From the NCBI RefSeq assembly GCF_024124545.1, contig NZ_JAMXSF010000002.1:124001-188000 (forward strand): a stretch of DNA of 64,000 bases. The letters are read 5' to 3'. This stretch comes from Pseudoalteromonas sp. XMcav2-N. Lineage in GTDB: Bacteria > Pseudomonadota > Gammaproteobacteria > Enterobacterales > Alteromonadaceae. Made by a program: the position numbers and the translations under genes. The first letter of the stretch is position 1. The number at the start of each line of letters is the position of its first letter. Positions 53,133 through 61,938 of the stretch are shown in pieces. The notes under the pieces are model-generated. The model saw only the letters and a program-made list of their open reading frames with translations, was not told the DNA's origin and did not search any database.

Positions 53133-55301
53133 ATGTTGAAAATGAAACTAACACTACTCAGCGCGGCCGTAATTATCGGGCTGGCAGGATGCAGCAGCAC
53201 ACAACAAAGCAGCTCAGCAGCACCTACAATCGCTGAAAAACAGTATCAAAACCCACTACTACAACCATTTTCGGGCCCTTACCAGGGTGTGCCTCAGTTT
53301 GATAAAGTCCAGCTGAAAGACCTGGAGCCGGCACTGGATATCGCGTTGGCAGATCACCTGAGTGAGATTGATCAAATCGCAAACAATACTGCCCCCGCAA
53401 CATTTGAGAACACCATTGTTGCGATGGAGCGTTCAGGAGCAGCACTGGATCGCCTTTTTACCTACTTTGGTATCTGGAGCGCCAATAACTCGTCACCAGA
53501 GTTTCGTCAGATGCAGGGCGGCCTGATGGCAAAATATGCCAAATACCGTTCTCAAATCACCCAAAACAAAGCCCTGTTTGAGCGCGTAAAAACAGTGTAC
53601 GAAAGTGCAGAATTCAAAAAGCTCACAGCTGAAGAGCAGCGTATTACCTGGCTTCAGTACAACGACTTTGCCCGCAATGGTGCAACGCTCGAAGGGGAAG
53701 CGGCAAAACGTTACGCCGAGATTAACCTGGCATTGTCAAAGCTGCATGCAGACTTCGCTAATAATGTATTGGCCGATGAAGAAGGCTATGTGGTTTACCT
53801 GACCAAAGATCAACTTTCAGGCCTGCCTGAGTCGTATATCACCTCTGCGGCTGCAGCGGCTGAAGAACGCGGTAAGCCAGGCATGTACGCCGTCACCAAC
53901 ACGCGTTCCTCTATGGACCCTTTCCTGATGTACTCCACAGAACGTGAGTTACGCAAACAGGTTTGGCAAAACTATTATAGTCGCGGTAATAATGCAGGTG
54001 AGCACAATAACAAAGCCATCATCAATGAGATCCTGACTTTACGTCATGAACGCGTACAGCTGCTCGGTTACGAGAATTACGCACAATGGCGCCTGGAAGA
54101 TCGCATGGCTAAAGATCCCAAAAACGCCATGGAACTGATGAATAATGTCTGGCCAGCAGCCATTGCCCGTGTGAAAGAAGAAGTTGCCGATATGCAGGCA
54201 CTGGCGGACAAAGAAGGCGCAAACATCAAGATTGAGCCATGGGACTATCGTTTTTACTCAGAGAAAGTACGTAAAGCCAAGTACGACCTGGACTCCAATG
54301 AAGTAAAACAATACCTGCAACTGGACAAGCTGCGTGAAGCCATGTTCTACGTTGCCGGACGCCTGTTCAACTTCGAGTTTACCGAAGTACCGGAAGGTTC
54401 AGTCCCTGTCTTCCATGAAGACGTACGTGTATGGGAAGTAACCGACAAGACCAGCGGCGAACATATCGGCTTGTGGTATCTCGACCCGTTTGCACGTCAG
54501 GGTAAGCGCTCTGGCGCATGGGCAACGTCCTACCGCGGCCACACCACCTTTGATGGCAAAACCAATGTACTCAGCTCAAACAACTCTAACTTTGTGAAAG
54601 CACCTGAGGGCCAGGCCAGCCTGATCTCCTGGAATGATGCTGAAACCTACTTCCACGAATTTGGTCATGCGCTACACTCTTTGTCTTCTAAAGTGAAATA
54701 TCCTGGTTCAAACTCAGGTGTGCGTGATTACACTGAATTCCAGTCTCAGCTGTTAGAGCGCTGGCTGGTGACCGATGAGGTCATTGACCGCTTCCTGGTA
54801 CACCATGAGACAGGCAAACCAATGCCAAAATCTCTGGTAAACAAAATCAAACAGGCAGCTAACTTCAATCAGGGTTTCGCCACCACTGAATACCTGGCAT
54901 CAGCCATCATGGACATGAAGTTCCATACCACAGATCCTGCCAAAATTGGCGATCCGGTTGAATTCGAAAAATCGCAGCTGGCAGCGATCGGCATGCCATC
55001 CGAAATTGTGATGCGCCACCGCACCACCCACTTTGGCCACGTTTTCTCCGGTGAAGGTTATTCAGCCGGTTATTATGGCTACCTGTGGGCAGAAGTACTG
55101 ACATCAGATGCAGCACAAGCATTTGCCAGTGCGCCTGGTGGTTTTTACGATGAAGAGGTTGCACAGCGCCTGGTGAACTATCTGTTCTCTGTTCGTAACG
55201 CTATGGACCCGGCAGAAGCCTATCGCAAGTTCCGCGGTCGCGATGCTGCGGTAGAAGCCCTGATGCTGGACCGAGGCTTCCCGGTTACTTCGGATAAATA
55301 A
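53133..55301 (+). CDS. dcp: M3 family peptidyl-dipeptidase Dcp, lipoprotein form
   Basis: 722 residues. A lipoprotein signal ends at IIGLAGC. The zinc site is H508-EFG-H512 in 'AETYFHEFGHALHSLSSK', with the third ligand Glu in the helix that follows ('YTEFQSQLLERWL'). The rest follows the long helical channel of M3 peptidases ('FQNPLLQPFSGPYQGVPQFDKV' type start). It removes C-terminal dipeptides from peptides, here on the periplasmic side. The ATG at 53142 is an alternative start. Confidence 0.93.
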   Translation: MLKMKLTLLSAAVIIGLAGCSSTQQSSSAAPTIAEKQYQNPLLQPFSGPYQGVPQFDKVQLKDLEPALDIALADHLSEIDQIANNTAPATFENTIVAMERSGAALDRLFTYFGIWSANNSSPEFRQMQGGLMAKYAKYRSQITQNKALFERVKTVYESAEFKKLTAEEQRITWLQYNDFARNGATLEGEAAKRYAEINLALSKLHADFANNVLADEEGYVVYLTKDQLSGLPESYITSAAAAAEERGKPGMYAVTNTRSSMDPFLMYSTERELRKQVWQNYYSRGNNAGEHNNKAIINEILTLRHERVQLLGYENYAQWRLEDRMAKDPKNAMELMNNVWPAAIARVKEEVADMQALADKEGANIKIEPWDYRFYSEKVRKAKYDLDSNEVKQYLQLDKLREAMFYVAGRLFNFEFTEVPEGSVPVFHEDVRVWEVTDKTSGEHIGLWYLDPFARQGKRSGAWATSYRGHTTFDGKTNVLSSNNSNFVKAPEGQASLISWNDAETYFHEFGHALHSLSSKVKYPGSNSGVRDYTEFQSQLLERWLVTDEVIDRFLVHHETGKPMPKSLVNKIKQAANFNQGFATTEYLASAIMDMKFHTTDPAKIGDPVEFEKSQLAAIGMPSEIVMRHRTTHFGHVFSGEGYSAGYYGYLWAEVLTSDAAQAFASAPGGFYDEEVAQRLVNYLFSVRNAMDPAEAYRKFRGRDAAVEALMLDRGFPVTSDK

Positions 55302-55310
55302 TTAGAACTG

Positions 55311-55337
55311 AAAAAGCCCCAATAAATGGGGCTTTTT
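55311..55337. terminator. Bidirectional terminator after dcp
   Basis: AAAAAGCCCC pairs perfectly with GGGGCTTTTT around a 7-base loop; A and T runs serve both convergent genes. Confidence 0.93.
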
Positions 55338-55366
55338 ATACTTATCAGAGAGCTGGGAATAACTTA

Positions 55367-55744
55367 CTAATTGCTCATCGCAAGTGCTGTGATACGCTTT
55401 AAGTGCTTTTCTAATGTGGCAAGACAGAAGGGTTTGATAATAAAGCCATCAACCTTATGCAGTAGCACCTGCTGCACACGTTCGCGACCATTTTCACACG
55501 TTACCATAACCAACTTGAGGTGTTTGAGCTCAGGTCTGGAACGAACTTCATTAAGGAGTGCTAATCCATCCATATGTGGCATGTTCAGATCTGATATCAC
55601 CAGATCATAGTCTTTATTGCTCAACAACTGCAGAGCACGTAAACCATCTGTGGCTTCATCAATGTCTGTAAAACCAAGTCGACGCAGCATACCTATCATC
55701 ACGTGGCGCATTGAGGTCATGTCATCGACAACCAAAATTTTCAC
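55367..55744 (-). CDS. CheY-like single-domain response regulator
   Basis: 125 residues, receiver domain only. Acidic pocket D7-D8, phospho-acceptor D52 in 'LVISDLNMPHMDG', switch T82 in 'LVMVTCENG', and K104 in 'FIIKPF' are all present. The sequence is close to CheY ('DDMTSMRHVMIGMLRRLGF'). No kinase or chemotaxis operon is adjacent, so the partner is unknown; the NIT chemoreceptor lies 16 kb away. Confidence 0.93.
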   Translation of the reverse strand: MKILVVDDMTSMRHVMIGMLRRLGFTDIDEATDGLRALQLLSNKDYDLVISDLNMPHMDGLALLNEVRSRPELKHLKLVMVTCENGRERVQQVLLHKVDGFIIKPFCLATLEKHLKRITALAMSN

Positions 55745-55828
55745 CCGCTCCTCCTTAACTTCGCGATAGTCAGATTAAAATTAGACTAAGATGGCAGCAA
55801 AGTCGACTTCAGGGCCGGAATTTCAACA

Positions 55829-56302
55829 CTACTCGTTTGATTCTTTGTTTAGCGACAAGGACATAAATACACTGAGCGGGTTATCACGGTACAAACCAAA
55901 GCGTTCGCATCGCTCAAACCCCAGGGTTTCATAGAGGTTAATGGCTTTTTCTTGTTTAACCCCGGTTTCCAGGCGGATCAGAGGAATTTGCGCATCGCCG
56001 GCATAGTGCAGCAGAATTTGCATGATACGTTTGGACAATCCCTTACCGCGATACTGAGGTTTAACATACAGACGCTTAATTTCACCATACAAGGTTTTGT
56101 CAAATTGCTTCACGATGGCGCCACACGCCACAATTCCTTCCTCGTTGCGAAGACCAACAGCGCGAACATTAGGCTGATTGAGTTCTTCCAATGCCAGAGA
56201 TTGGTCACTGGCAATGGGATAGAGGGTATTCATAAGTCGGTCAATTTCTGCAAATAGTTCTCTCACACTGGGATCATCGTTTTTTAAATCAACTAGTTGC
56301 AT
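55829..56302 (-). CDS. GNAT family N-acetyltransferase
   Basis: 157 residues from the ATG at 56302, which has AAAGGA at 6 bases; longer in-frame starts lack one. The acetyl-CoA loop is KPQYRGKGLSKRIMQ, preceded by 'GEIKRLYV', and the final 'AINLYETLGFERCERFG' is the standard last helix. It acetylates an amine in the cytoplasm; substrate unknown. Confidence 0.9.
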   Translation of the reverse strand: MQLVDLKNDDPSVRELFAEIDRLMNTLYPIASDQSLALEELNQPNVRAVGLRNEEGIVACGAIVKQFDKTLYGEIKRLYVKPQYRGKGLSKRIMQILLHYAGDAQIPLIRLETGVKQEKAINLYETLGFERCERFGLYRDNPLSVFMSLSLNKESNE

Positions 56303-56557
56303 AATTTTCCTTTGAACAGAGCGGTTACATTCCGAGCACAGTTCTGCGCCCTTTTGCATTATGGCATGCCAGACTAAGGGACAGGACCTGCACAACATCG
56401 TAAAGGAGTATTTTAACGTATTTTGCGGGAAATATAACTAAATATATTCAGATATTGTAGTGATGAAACAAGTTGCAGCATATGATTAACGAGCACAATG
56501 CTTTATATGTTTGTGTCATTAAGCCAGCGGTGTTGGCCATCCATGAATGTCGACCAG

Positions 56558-56662
56558 CTAGGCGAGTAACAGAGTAATAGCTAACAGAATGACAGTGGCA
56601 ATCGTGATGAAAAATAAAGAACACTGATTATGACTAGTGCGACCTGACTGAGAAAACAACAT
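56558..56662 (-). CDS. 34-residue single-span membrane peptide
   Basis: From an ATG at 56662 preceded by GGGGGAG at a 6-base gap, the frame reads MLFSQSGRTSHNQC followed by about 18 hydrophobic residues (SLFFITIATVILLAITLLLA) and TAG. A strong ribosome site plus a complete membrane span in an otherwise empty gap supports a real small protein. I recognise no family. The rest of the gap (56303-56557 and 56663-56943) is AT-rich with nothing supported. Confidence 0.55.
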   Translation of the reverse strand: MLFSQSGRTSHNQCSLFFITIATVILLAITLLLA

Positions 56663-56943
56663 GATTAACTCCCCCGCTTCTTTCTCTGACTCTTAAAAAC
56701 CACAAAAGTATTAATAAGAGAGTAAGCAATACAACCAAAAGTAGTAACATTGATAGCAAAAAATTACCCAAAAGACCAGAAAATAGTGCAATTATTATCC
56801 TATAAATATCACTAAATCTCGTAACAACAGAAGATATTATTACAAACCAAACACTTACACATCACCTGCTGAGAGTATTTAAAAACACACAAATGGCTTG
56901 GATTTAGCCAGCACGGACCTATATAAGGAAAAAAGGAGTCGCC

Positions 56944-57870
56944 ATGATCACACTAAAACCAGCCACTAAAGACAACTACAGTGGCGTATTTGCACTGCAA
57001 CTGCTCAGTGAAGACCTGAGCTATATTGCCTCACCAGCCGAAGCGCTCGCCGAGTCGGCATTTTTCCCATATTACCGCAACCTGCTCATCTATCATCAGC
57101 AAACGCTGGTCGGGTTTATGCAGTATCATCCCATGGAGCCCGAAGGCACCAAACATGAATATGCCATCACGCAACTGCTCATAGACAAGCGTTATCGACG
57201 CCAGGGATTTGCAACTCAGGCTTTGCGGGCATTACTTACCCAACTCCAAGCTAAGTCGGATTGCCAGGTCATTTCCGCTGTCTATGTACAAGGTAATGAA
57301 CGAATGAGAGCACTGCTTAGCCAACTCTCATTTGAGTTCAAAGGGCGCTGGAACGACAATGCCTGCCTGATGGAATGGCATCGGACATCTCAACACCCGG
57401 CGGTGTTTCTGAGTACCATTTGGCATGAAAATTTTGAGCACCTGAGTGATCTGCAACTACACGAAAAGCAAAAGCCACTGGTGGCACCCAACGACTGGAC
57501 CCTGCTGGAAGCGGCCTATAACCCGGAATATGAGATACGTGCAATCAATTATCGGGGTGAACAGGTCGGCCTTATCATGTGGGTGTTTGAAAAGCCCCAC
57601 AGGGTCTCAATCTGGCGATTAATGGTGGACAAAACATATCAGCAGCAGGGCATCGGCAGACAAGCACTTAGTGCAGCACTGGAGGAGATCCGTAGCCTCC
57701 CGGAAGTCACAGAAATCGCAATCTGTTACGTACCAGATAACCCGGTCGCAAAGGACTTTTATGCCAGTTTTGGGTTTGTTGAAACCGGCTTTGATGAGGA
57801 GGAAGAGGAAATGCTGGCTGAGATCCGTATCAGTCGAACTGATCAGGGTATGCACTGTAAAGGGGCTTAA
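56944..57870 (+). CDS. Tandem GNAT acetyltransferase
   Basis: 308 residues with two GNAT domains. The first (~1-145) has 'ITQLLIDKRYRRQGFATQALRALL', the second (~175-300) has 'IWRLMVDKTYQQQGIGRQALSAAL' and 'NPVAKDFYASFGFVETG'. Both R/Q-x-x-G-x-G/A cofactor loops are intact (RRQGFA, QQQGIG). Such doubles occur in spermidine-type and streptothricin-type acetyltransferases. AAAAGGAG precedes the ATG. It overlaps the convergent gene by 4 bp. Confidence 0.88.
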   Translation: MITLKPATKDNYSGVFALQLLSEDLSYIASPAEALAESAFFPYYRNLLIYHQQTLVGFMQYHPMEPEGTKHEYAITQLLIDKRYRRQGFATQALRALLTQLQAKSDCQVISAVYVQGNERMRALLSQLSFEFKGRWNDNACLMEWHRTSQHPAVFLSTIWHENFEHLSDLQLHEKQKPLVAPNDWTLLEAAYNPEYEIRAINYRGEQVGLIMWVFEKPHRVSIWRLMVDKTYQQQGIGRQALSAALEEIRSLPEVTEIAICYVPDNPVAKDFYASFGFVETGFDEEEEEMLAEIRISRTDQGMHCKGA

Positions 57871-58652
57871 CAAAAAGGAATAATCTGCTGTGGTTTGGCA
57901 TACCCAATGCCTGCGTCTTCAAACGCACGGACGTCGTCCTCTCCGTGATAGTGGTAAGCGCATATCCTGGCCAGTATGGCTGGCGGGTATTCTTTTAGTA
58001 GTTCATCCAGACCTGCATGGCTGGGGTTACCCGACGCCACACAGTCGTGAAATATGATCTCCCCCTGACCTGTCTGGTGAATTAATAGTTCAGGGATGGG
58101 CCGGGTATCGCCACTATAGAAAAACCGTCCGGGAAGATGCAGGGAGAACGCGCTGCCAGGTGCCTGATGACGCACCGGGTAACAATTTAACCGGACCTGC
58201 TGATGAAAAAAGTGCTCACCAACCGGGTGTAACTCAAAAGTGTGCCAGATATCTTCACGTTGCTCTGCCAGCCCAGTATAAGCCAGCATGGCACACAATG
58301 ACTGGATAAGTTGCACAGGCACATACAGGCGAACTTTTTGCTCACTCAATGCCGCTTTGAAGTAGAGCTGTTCCAGCCCGCCAATATGATCGTAATGCAG
58401 GTGCGTAATAAATACCGCCTGAGGCAGAGACTGACCACCAAAAGCCCGCTTAAATCGCAACAGGGTATCGTGGCCACAGTCGATCAGTAACCAAGGTGAG
58501 TCGTTACTGCAGATAACACATGCTGAATTCCCCAGTTCCGCTGCACTGGCCGCCCCGACTCCGAGAAACATAGCGCAATCCGGAATTCTTGCCCGCGCCC
58601 GTGTTTCACTCGTATTATCCTGTGTCGGCCGGGTTACTATCGAATGTAACAT
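57867..58652 (-). CDS. Metallo-beta-lactamase-fold hydrolase
   Basis: About 261 residues from an ATG at 58652; a start at MFLGVGAA (58571) is also possible. The metal motif is THLHYDHIGG, with later ligands in 'YPVRHQAPGSAF', 'FFYSGDTRPIP', 'IIFHDCVA' and 'AYHYHGE'. The order resembles RNase Z-like and related phosphodiesterase-type members. Substrate unknown. Confidence 0.85.
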   Translation of the reverse strand: MLHSIVTRPTQDNTSETRARARIPDCAMFLGVGAASAAELGNSACVICSNDSPWLLIDCGHDTLLRFKRAFGGQSLPQAVFITHLHYDHIGGLEQLYFKAALSEQKVRLYVPVQLIQSLCAMLAYTGLAEQREDIWHTFELHPVGEHFFHQQVRLNCYPVRHQAPGSAFSLHLPGRFFYSGDTRPIPELLIHQTGQGEIIFHDCVASGNPSHAGLDELLKEYPPAILARICAYHYHGEDDVRAFEDAGIGYAKPQQIIPFC

Positions 58653-58907
58653 CTGTCTGCTCGTCAATGAAAGCCACTCGGTACACGTCCAATGCTAGTT
58701 GCAATAATTGACAATTCAGTGACACACTCAAACTGCACACATAATTAGTTACACTAATATTTGGTTAAATTCACTAAATTCAGTCACTATGCGTTCTGAA
58801 CCAAGGCTTAAAAATAGGTTATCCGATTGATATTGTTATAAATATCTTTTTGGCACTCGTTTTGCTAATTCTGTACATATCAAAAAAGAACAAAATGGAA
58901 ACTCACC

Positions 58908-59936
58908 ATGATAAAAACACTCTCTCCCTTATTCGCAGCATTGGCACTCAGTGGTTGTGTGATCCATATTGATGGCCACAGCAAAACAGTGGCCGATGTA
59001 GAACTGCAAAAAAGCCTGACACTGGATGCAGCAAACCTCTCCAGCCTGGTCGCAGATACCAGTGCGGGTTCACTGGACATCGTTGGTGATGATAACCTCA
59101 CACACATCGAAGTCGATGCCAAGATACTGACCGACAAAGAGCATAGCTATCAGCTCAGTCTTGAGCAGGATGGCAACAACGCTCGACTGGTCGCAAAACA
59201 AAACACCCGGGTTGGCATTGTCTGGTACAGCGGCAATAGCCCCAGAATCGATCTCACTGTGCGTGTGCCTAAACACCTGGCATTGGATATTGACGATAGC
59301 TCTGGTGACATTGCCATTACAGGAATGACAGGTGATATTGAGCTGGAAGACGGTTCCGGGGACATCAGCATTAATGGCGCGGCCAATGTCAAAATTGATG
59401 ATGGCTCAGGACAAATGATTATCCGCGGTGTCAGTGGCATGCTGGATATTGAAGATGGCTCTGGAGACATCAGTATTCAGGGTGGCAGTCAGCTTAAGCT
59501 CGACGATGCCTCTGGGCAAGTTTATATCACTGACATTAGCGGCGATATGGACATCGAAGATGGCTCCGGCGACCTGCAGATCATTGGTGGACGCTCTCTT
59601 AACCTGGACGACGAATCAGGCAACATCAGCCTGACTGACCTGAGTGGCGACCTGACCATAGTTGATGGTTCCGGCAATCTCGAGATCCGTGGCGGCAACT
59701 CGCTGGACTTACGCGATGACTCCGGCTTTATCAGAGTTCAGAACTTGCAAGGTAGTGCCAACATAAACGATGGCAGTGGTAACCTGGTAGTACAAAACAT
59801 CAAAGGCCACGTTACCATAGATGATGACTCTGGCGACATCGAAGTGATTGAAGCAGGTGGCCTCACCATCACAGGTGACACTTCGGGTGGCCAGCGCATT
59901 GAAAAAGTCCGCGGTGAAGTCAACATTCGCGACTAG
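58908..59936 (+). CDS. Lipoprotein with beta-solenoid repeats (DUF4097-like)
   Basis: 342 residues. A lipoprotein signal ends at LALSGC. From residue ~125 onward there are about ten units of alternating 17 and 18 residues: EDGSGDISI...GG...L and DDxSGxxxI...SGD..I, a 35-residue super-repeat typical of a parallel beta-solenoid with Asp/Gly turns. The N-terminal part (~30-120) matches the DUF4097 beginning ('DTSAGSLDIVGDDNLTHIEVDAKI'). It is envelope-anchored and of unknown role. Single gene. Confidence 0.85.
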   Translation: MIKTLSPLFAALALSGCVIHIDGHSKTVADVELQKSLTLDAANLSSLVADTSAGSLDIVGDDNLTHIEVDAKILTDKEHSYQLSLEQDGNNARLVAKQNTRVGIVWYSGNSPRIDLTVRVPKHLALDIDDSSGDIAITGMTGDIELEDGSGDISINGAANVKIDDGSGQMIIRGVSGMLDIEDGSGDISIQGGSQLKLDDASGQVYITDISGDMDIEDGSGDLQIIGGRSLNLDDESGNISLTDLSGDLTIVDGSGNLEIRGGNSLDLRDDSGFIRVQNLQGSANINDGSGNLVVQNIKGHVTIDDDSGDIEVIEAGGLTITGDTSGGQRIEKVRGEVNIRD

Positions 59937-59976
59937 TTCGATGTAATACCAGTCCACATTATTAGAAAAAGAACGA

Positions 59977-60011
59977 CACCTTTTGCAAGTAAAGCGTCAC
60001 CTTTTGCCAGT
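59977..60011. promoter_or_regulatory. Direct repeat with 21-bp period before the SDR/AraC pair
   Basis: CACCTTTTGCAAGT (59977-59990) recurs as CACCTTTTGCCAGT (59998-60011), shifted by 21 bp. AraC proteins bind such same-face direct repeats, and an AraC gene is the second gene of this transcript. Confidence 0.55.
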
Positions 60012-60070
60012 GCACTTCTTGATGTCAGCTTCTACAATGGCATCATCAACTCAGGTAACAAGGTGACATC

Positions 60071-60850
60071 ATGACTTACACAAACACAGCTCTCATTACT
60101 GGCGCGTCGTCAGGTATTGGTTTGGAACTCGCTCGCTTACATGCTCAGCAAGGAGGCGATCTGGTTCTGGTTGCCCGCTCAGAAGGTAAACTCAATACGC
60201 TGAAAAATGAACTGGAGCAAGCTTATGGTGTCAATGCCTGCGTCATTACTGCCGACCTGACTGATCCAGACTCAGCACAACAGATTTATACAGCAACCAG
60301 GCAGCAGGGGATTGAAGTCGATATCCTGATCAACAATGCCGGCTTCGGTGGCCATGGTTTTTTTCATGAACGTGAACTGCAAGCGGACCTTGAAATGATC
60401 CAGGTGAACATCAGTAGCCTGGTAGCACTGACTCACTTGTTTGTTCAGGACATGACGGCACGTAAAAGCGGCAGAATCCTTAACGTGTCTTCCACCGCAT
60501 CGTTTATCCCGGGCCCGCTACAAGCCACTTATTATGCAACCAAAGCTTTTGTTACCTCGTTTTCCCAAGCCCTGGCAGAAGAGCTGAAAGAGCAGGGGAT
60601 CAGCGTCACGACACTATGTCCGGGTGCTGTAGCCACGGAGTTTGCCAAAACAGGCAACCTGGAAGAGCTGGCAGTATTCAAGCAAGGCAAAAGCGCTACC
60701 TCGGTGGCCAAATGTGGTTATCAGGCCATGCAAAAAGGCAAACTATTGGCGTTTAATGAGCCTGTGTTAAACTTCTTGTTAAACTGGATAGTACCTTTGT
60801 TACCTCGCTCTCTGGTATTGTCTATGTCTCGCCGCACAATGGAAAAGTAA
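60071..60850 (+). CDS. Short-chain dehydrogenase (DltE/YqjQ-like)
   Basis: 259 residues. Cofactor loop TGASSGIG, NNAGFGGHG motif, catalytic S-Y-K in 'RILNVSSTASF' and 'TYYATKAFV'. The C-terminal hydrophobic stretch 'LNFLLNWIVPLLPRSLVLSM' is typical of the branch that acts on lipid-like substrates near the membrane. Its TAA overlaps the ATG of the AraC gene by one base, so the two are co-translated. Confidence 0.92.
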   Translation: MTYTNTALITGASSGIGLELARLHAQQGGDLVLVARSEGKLNTLKNELEQAYGVNACVITADLTDPDSAQQIYTATRQQGIEVDILINNAGFGGHGFFHERELQADLEMIQVNISSLVALTHLFVQDMTARKSGRILNVSSTASFIPGPLQATYYATKAFVTSFSQALAEELKEQGISVTTLCPGAVATEFAKTGNLEELAVFKQGKSATSVAKCGYQAMQKGKLLAFNEPVLNFLLNWIVPLLPRSLVLSMSRRTMEK

Positions 60851-61869
60851 TGAAGCGTACCTCCAAATTTACCCTGTCGCCTCATTGCCTGATCTTATTT
60901 AAAGACCTTGGTCTGGATCAGGTACAGCTGTTAAAACAGGCAAAATTACCCGCCGACCTGTGGCAGAGTTTGCCCGCATCATTGAGTGCCGCGCAGTATT
61001 TTGACCTGTGGCACGCCATGGAAGAGCAAATTGGGGAAACGCTGCCACTTCAGCTGGCACAACATCTCAACGTTGAAGCCTTTGACCCGGCCATTTTCGC
61101 CTGTCTTTGTAGTACCAACCTGAGTGCAGCGATGCACCGTCTCAGCAGTTACAAGCCACTGATCGGGCCGCTTACCCTGGATGTTCGCGAAGATGCTCAG
61201 GGCCTATTGCTCAGCCTGGATTGTTATGGCTATGACAAGCCATTACCTAAATCGGTTGAACTGTGTGAGCTGGCATTTTTCACCCAGCTCGCTCGCCTTG
61301 CAACTCGTACTCAGATCGTACCCGCAGCATTGTACGTCACACAGCTTCCTGGCAACGCGACTGAGTTTAATGATTATTTTGGTACCGAACTTAACCTCAG
61401 TCACCAGGTTGCATTACGTTTCAGCACTGAGGATGCACAGCGTCCATTTCTGACTGAAAACGCCGCCATGTGGTCTTTTTTTGAAAATGATCTTGCTCGT
61501 CGTCTGGCTGAGCTCGACGCTTCTGCCAGTATGACACAGAAGGTCAAAGCCCTGCTGATGGAGCTATTGCCATCAGGGCAGGTAAGTGCAGACCAGGTGG
61601 CCGGAAAACTGGCGATCAGCAAACGTACCTTACAACGCAAACTGGATGGTGAGTCTGTCAACTTTCAGTCCCTGTTAAGTACATTGCGCTCCGATCTGGC
61701 CCGTCAATATCTGCGCCGCTCCAGTATGTCGTTGCAAGAGATCGCCTTTTTACTCGGCTTTAGTGACGCCAATACGTTCATCAGGGCCTTTAGCCAATGG
61801 CATGGAGTGCCCCCCGGTCAGTTTAGGCATCAGGATGAAGCGGGAGCTAACAAGGATTATTCAATTTAA
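60850..61869 (+). CDS. AraC family regulator (OruR-like)
   Basis: 339 residues. The N-terminal arabinose-binding-like sensor domain (~20-210) is followed by two helix-turn-helix units: 'VSADQVAGKLAISKRTLQRKLDGESVNFQSLL' and 'SLQEIAFLLGFSDANTFIRAFSQWHGVPPGQFR'. It is coupled to the SDR upstream and probably binds the 21-bp spaced repeats before that gene, sensing the SDR's substrate or a related lipid (inference). Confidence 0.92.
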   Translation: MKRTSKFTLSPHCLILFKDLGLDQVQLLKQAKLPADLWQSLPASLSAAQYFDLWHAMEEQIGETLPLQLAQHLNVEAFDPAIFACLCSTNLSAAMHRLSSYKPLIGPLTLDVREDAQGLLLSLDCYGYDKPLPKSVELCELAFFTQLARLATRTQIVPAALYVTQLPGNATEFNDYFGTELNLSHQVALRFSTEDAQRPFLTENAAMWSFFENDLARRLAELDASASMTQKVKALLMELLPSGQVSADQVAGKLAISKRTLQRKLDGESVNFQSLLSTLRSDLARQYLRRSSMSLQEIAFLLGFSDANTFIRAFSQWHGVPPGQFRHQDEAGANKDYSI

Positions 61870-61938
61870 TAGAAAAGTTGGATAGGCGTTTATTCCGATA
61901 ACACATAAAATTTAACGTCACACTACCGGACGTTAATT

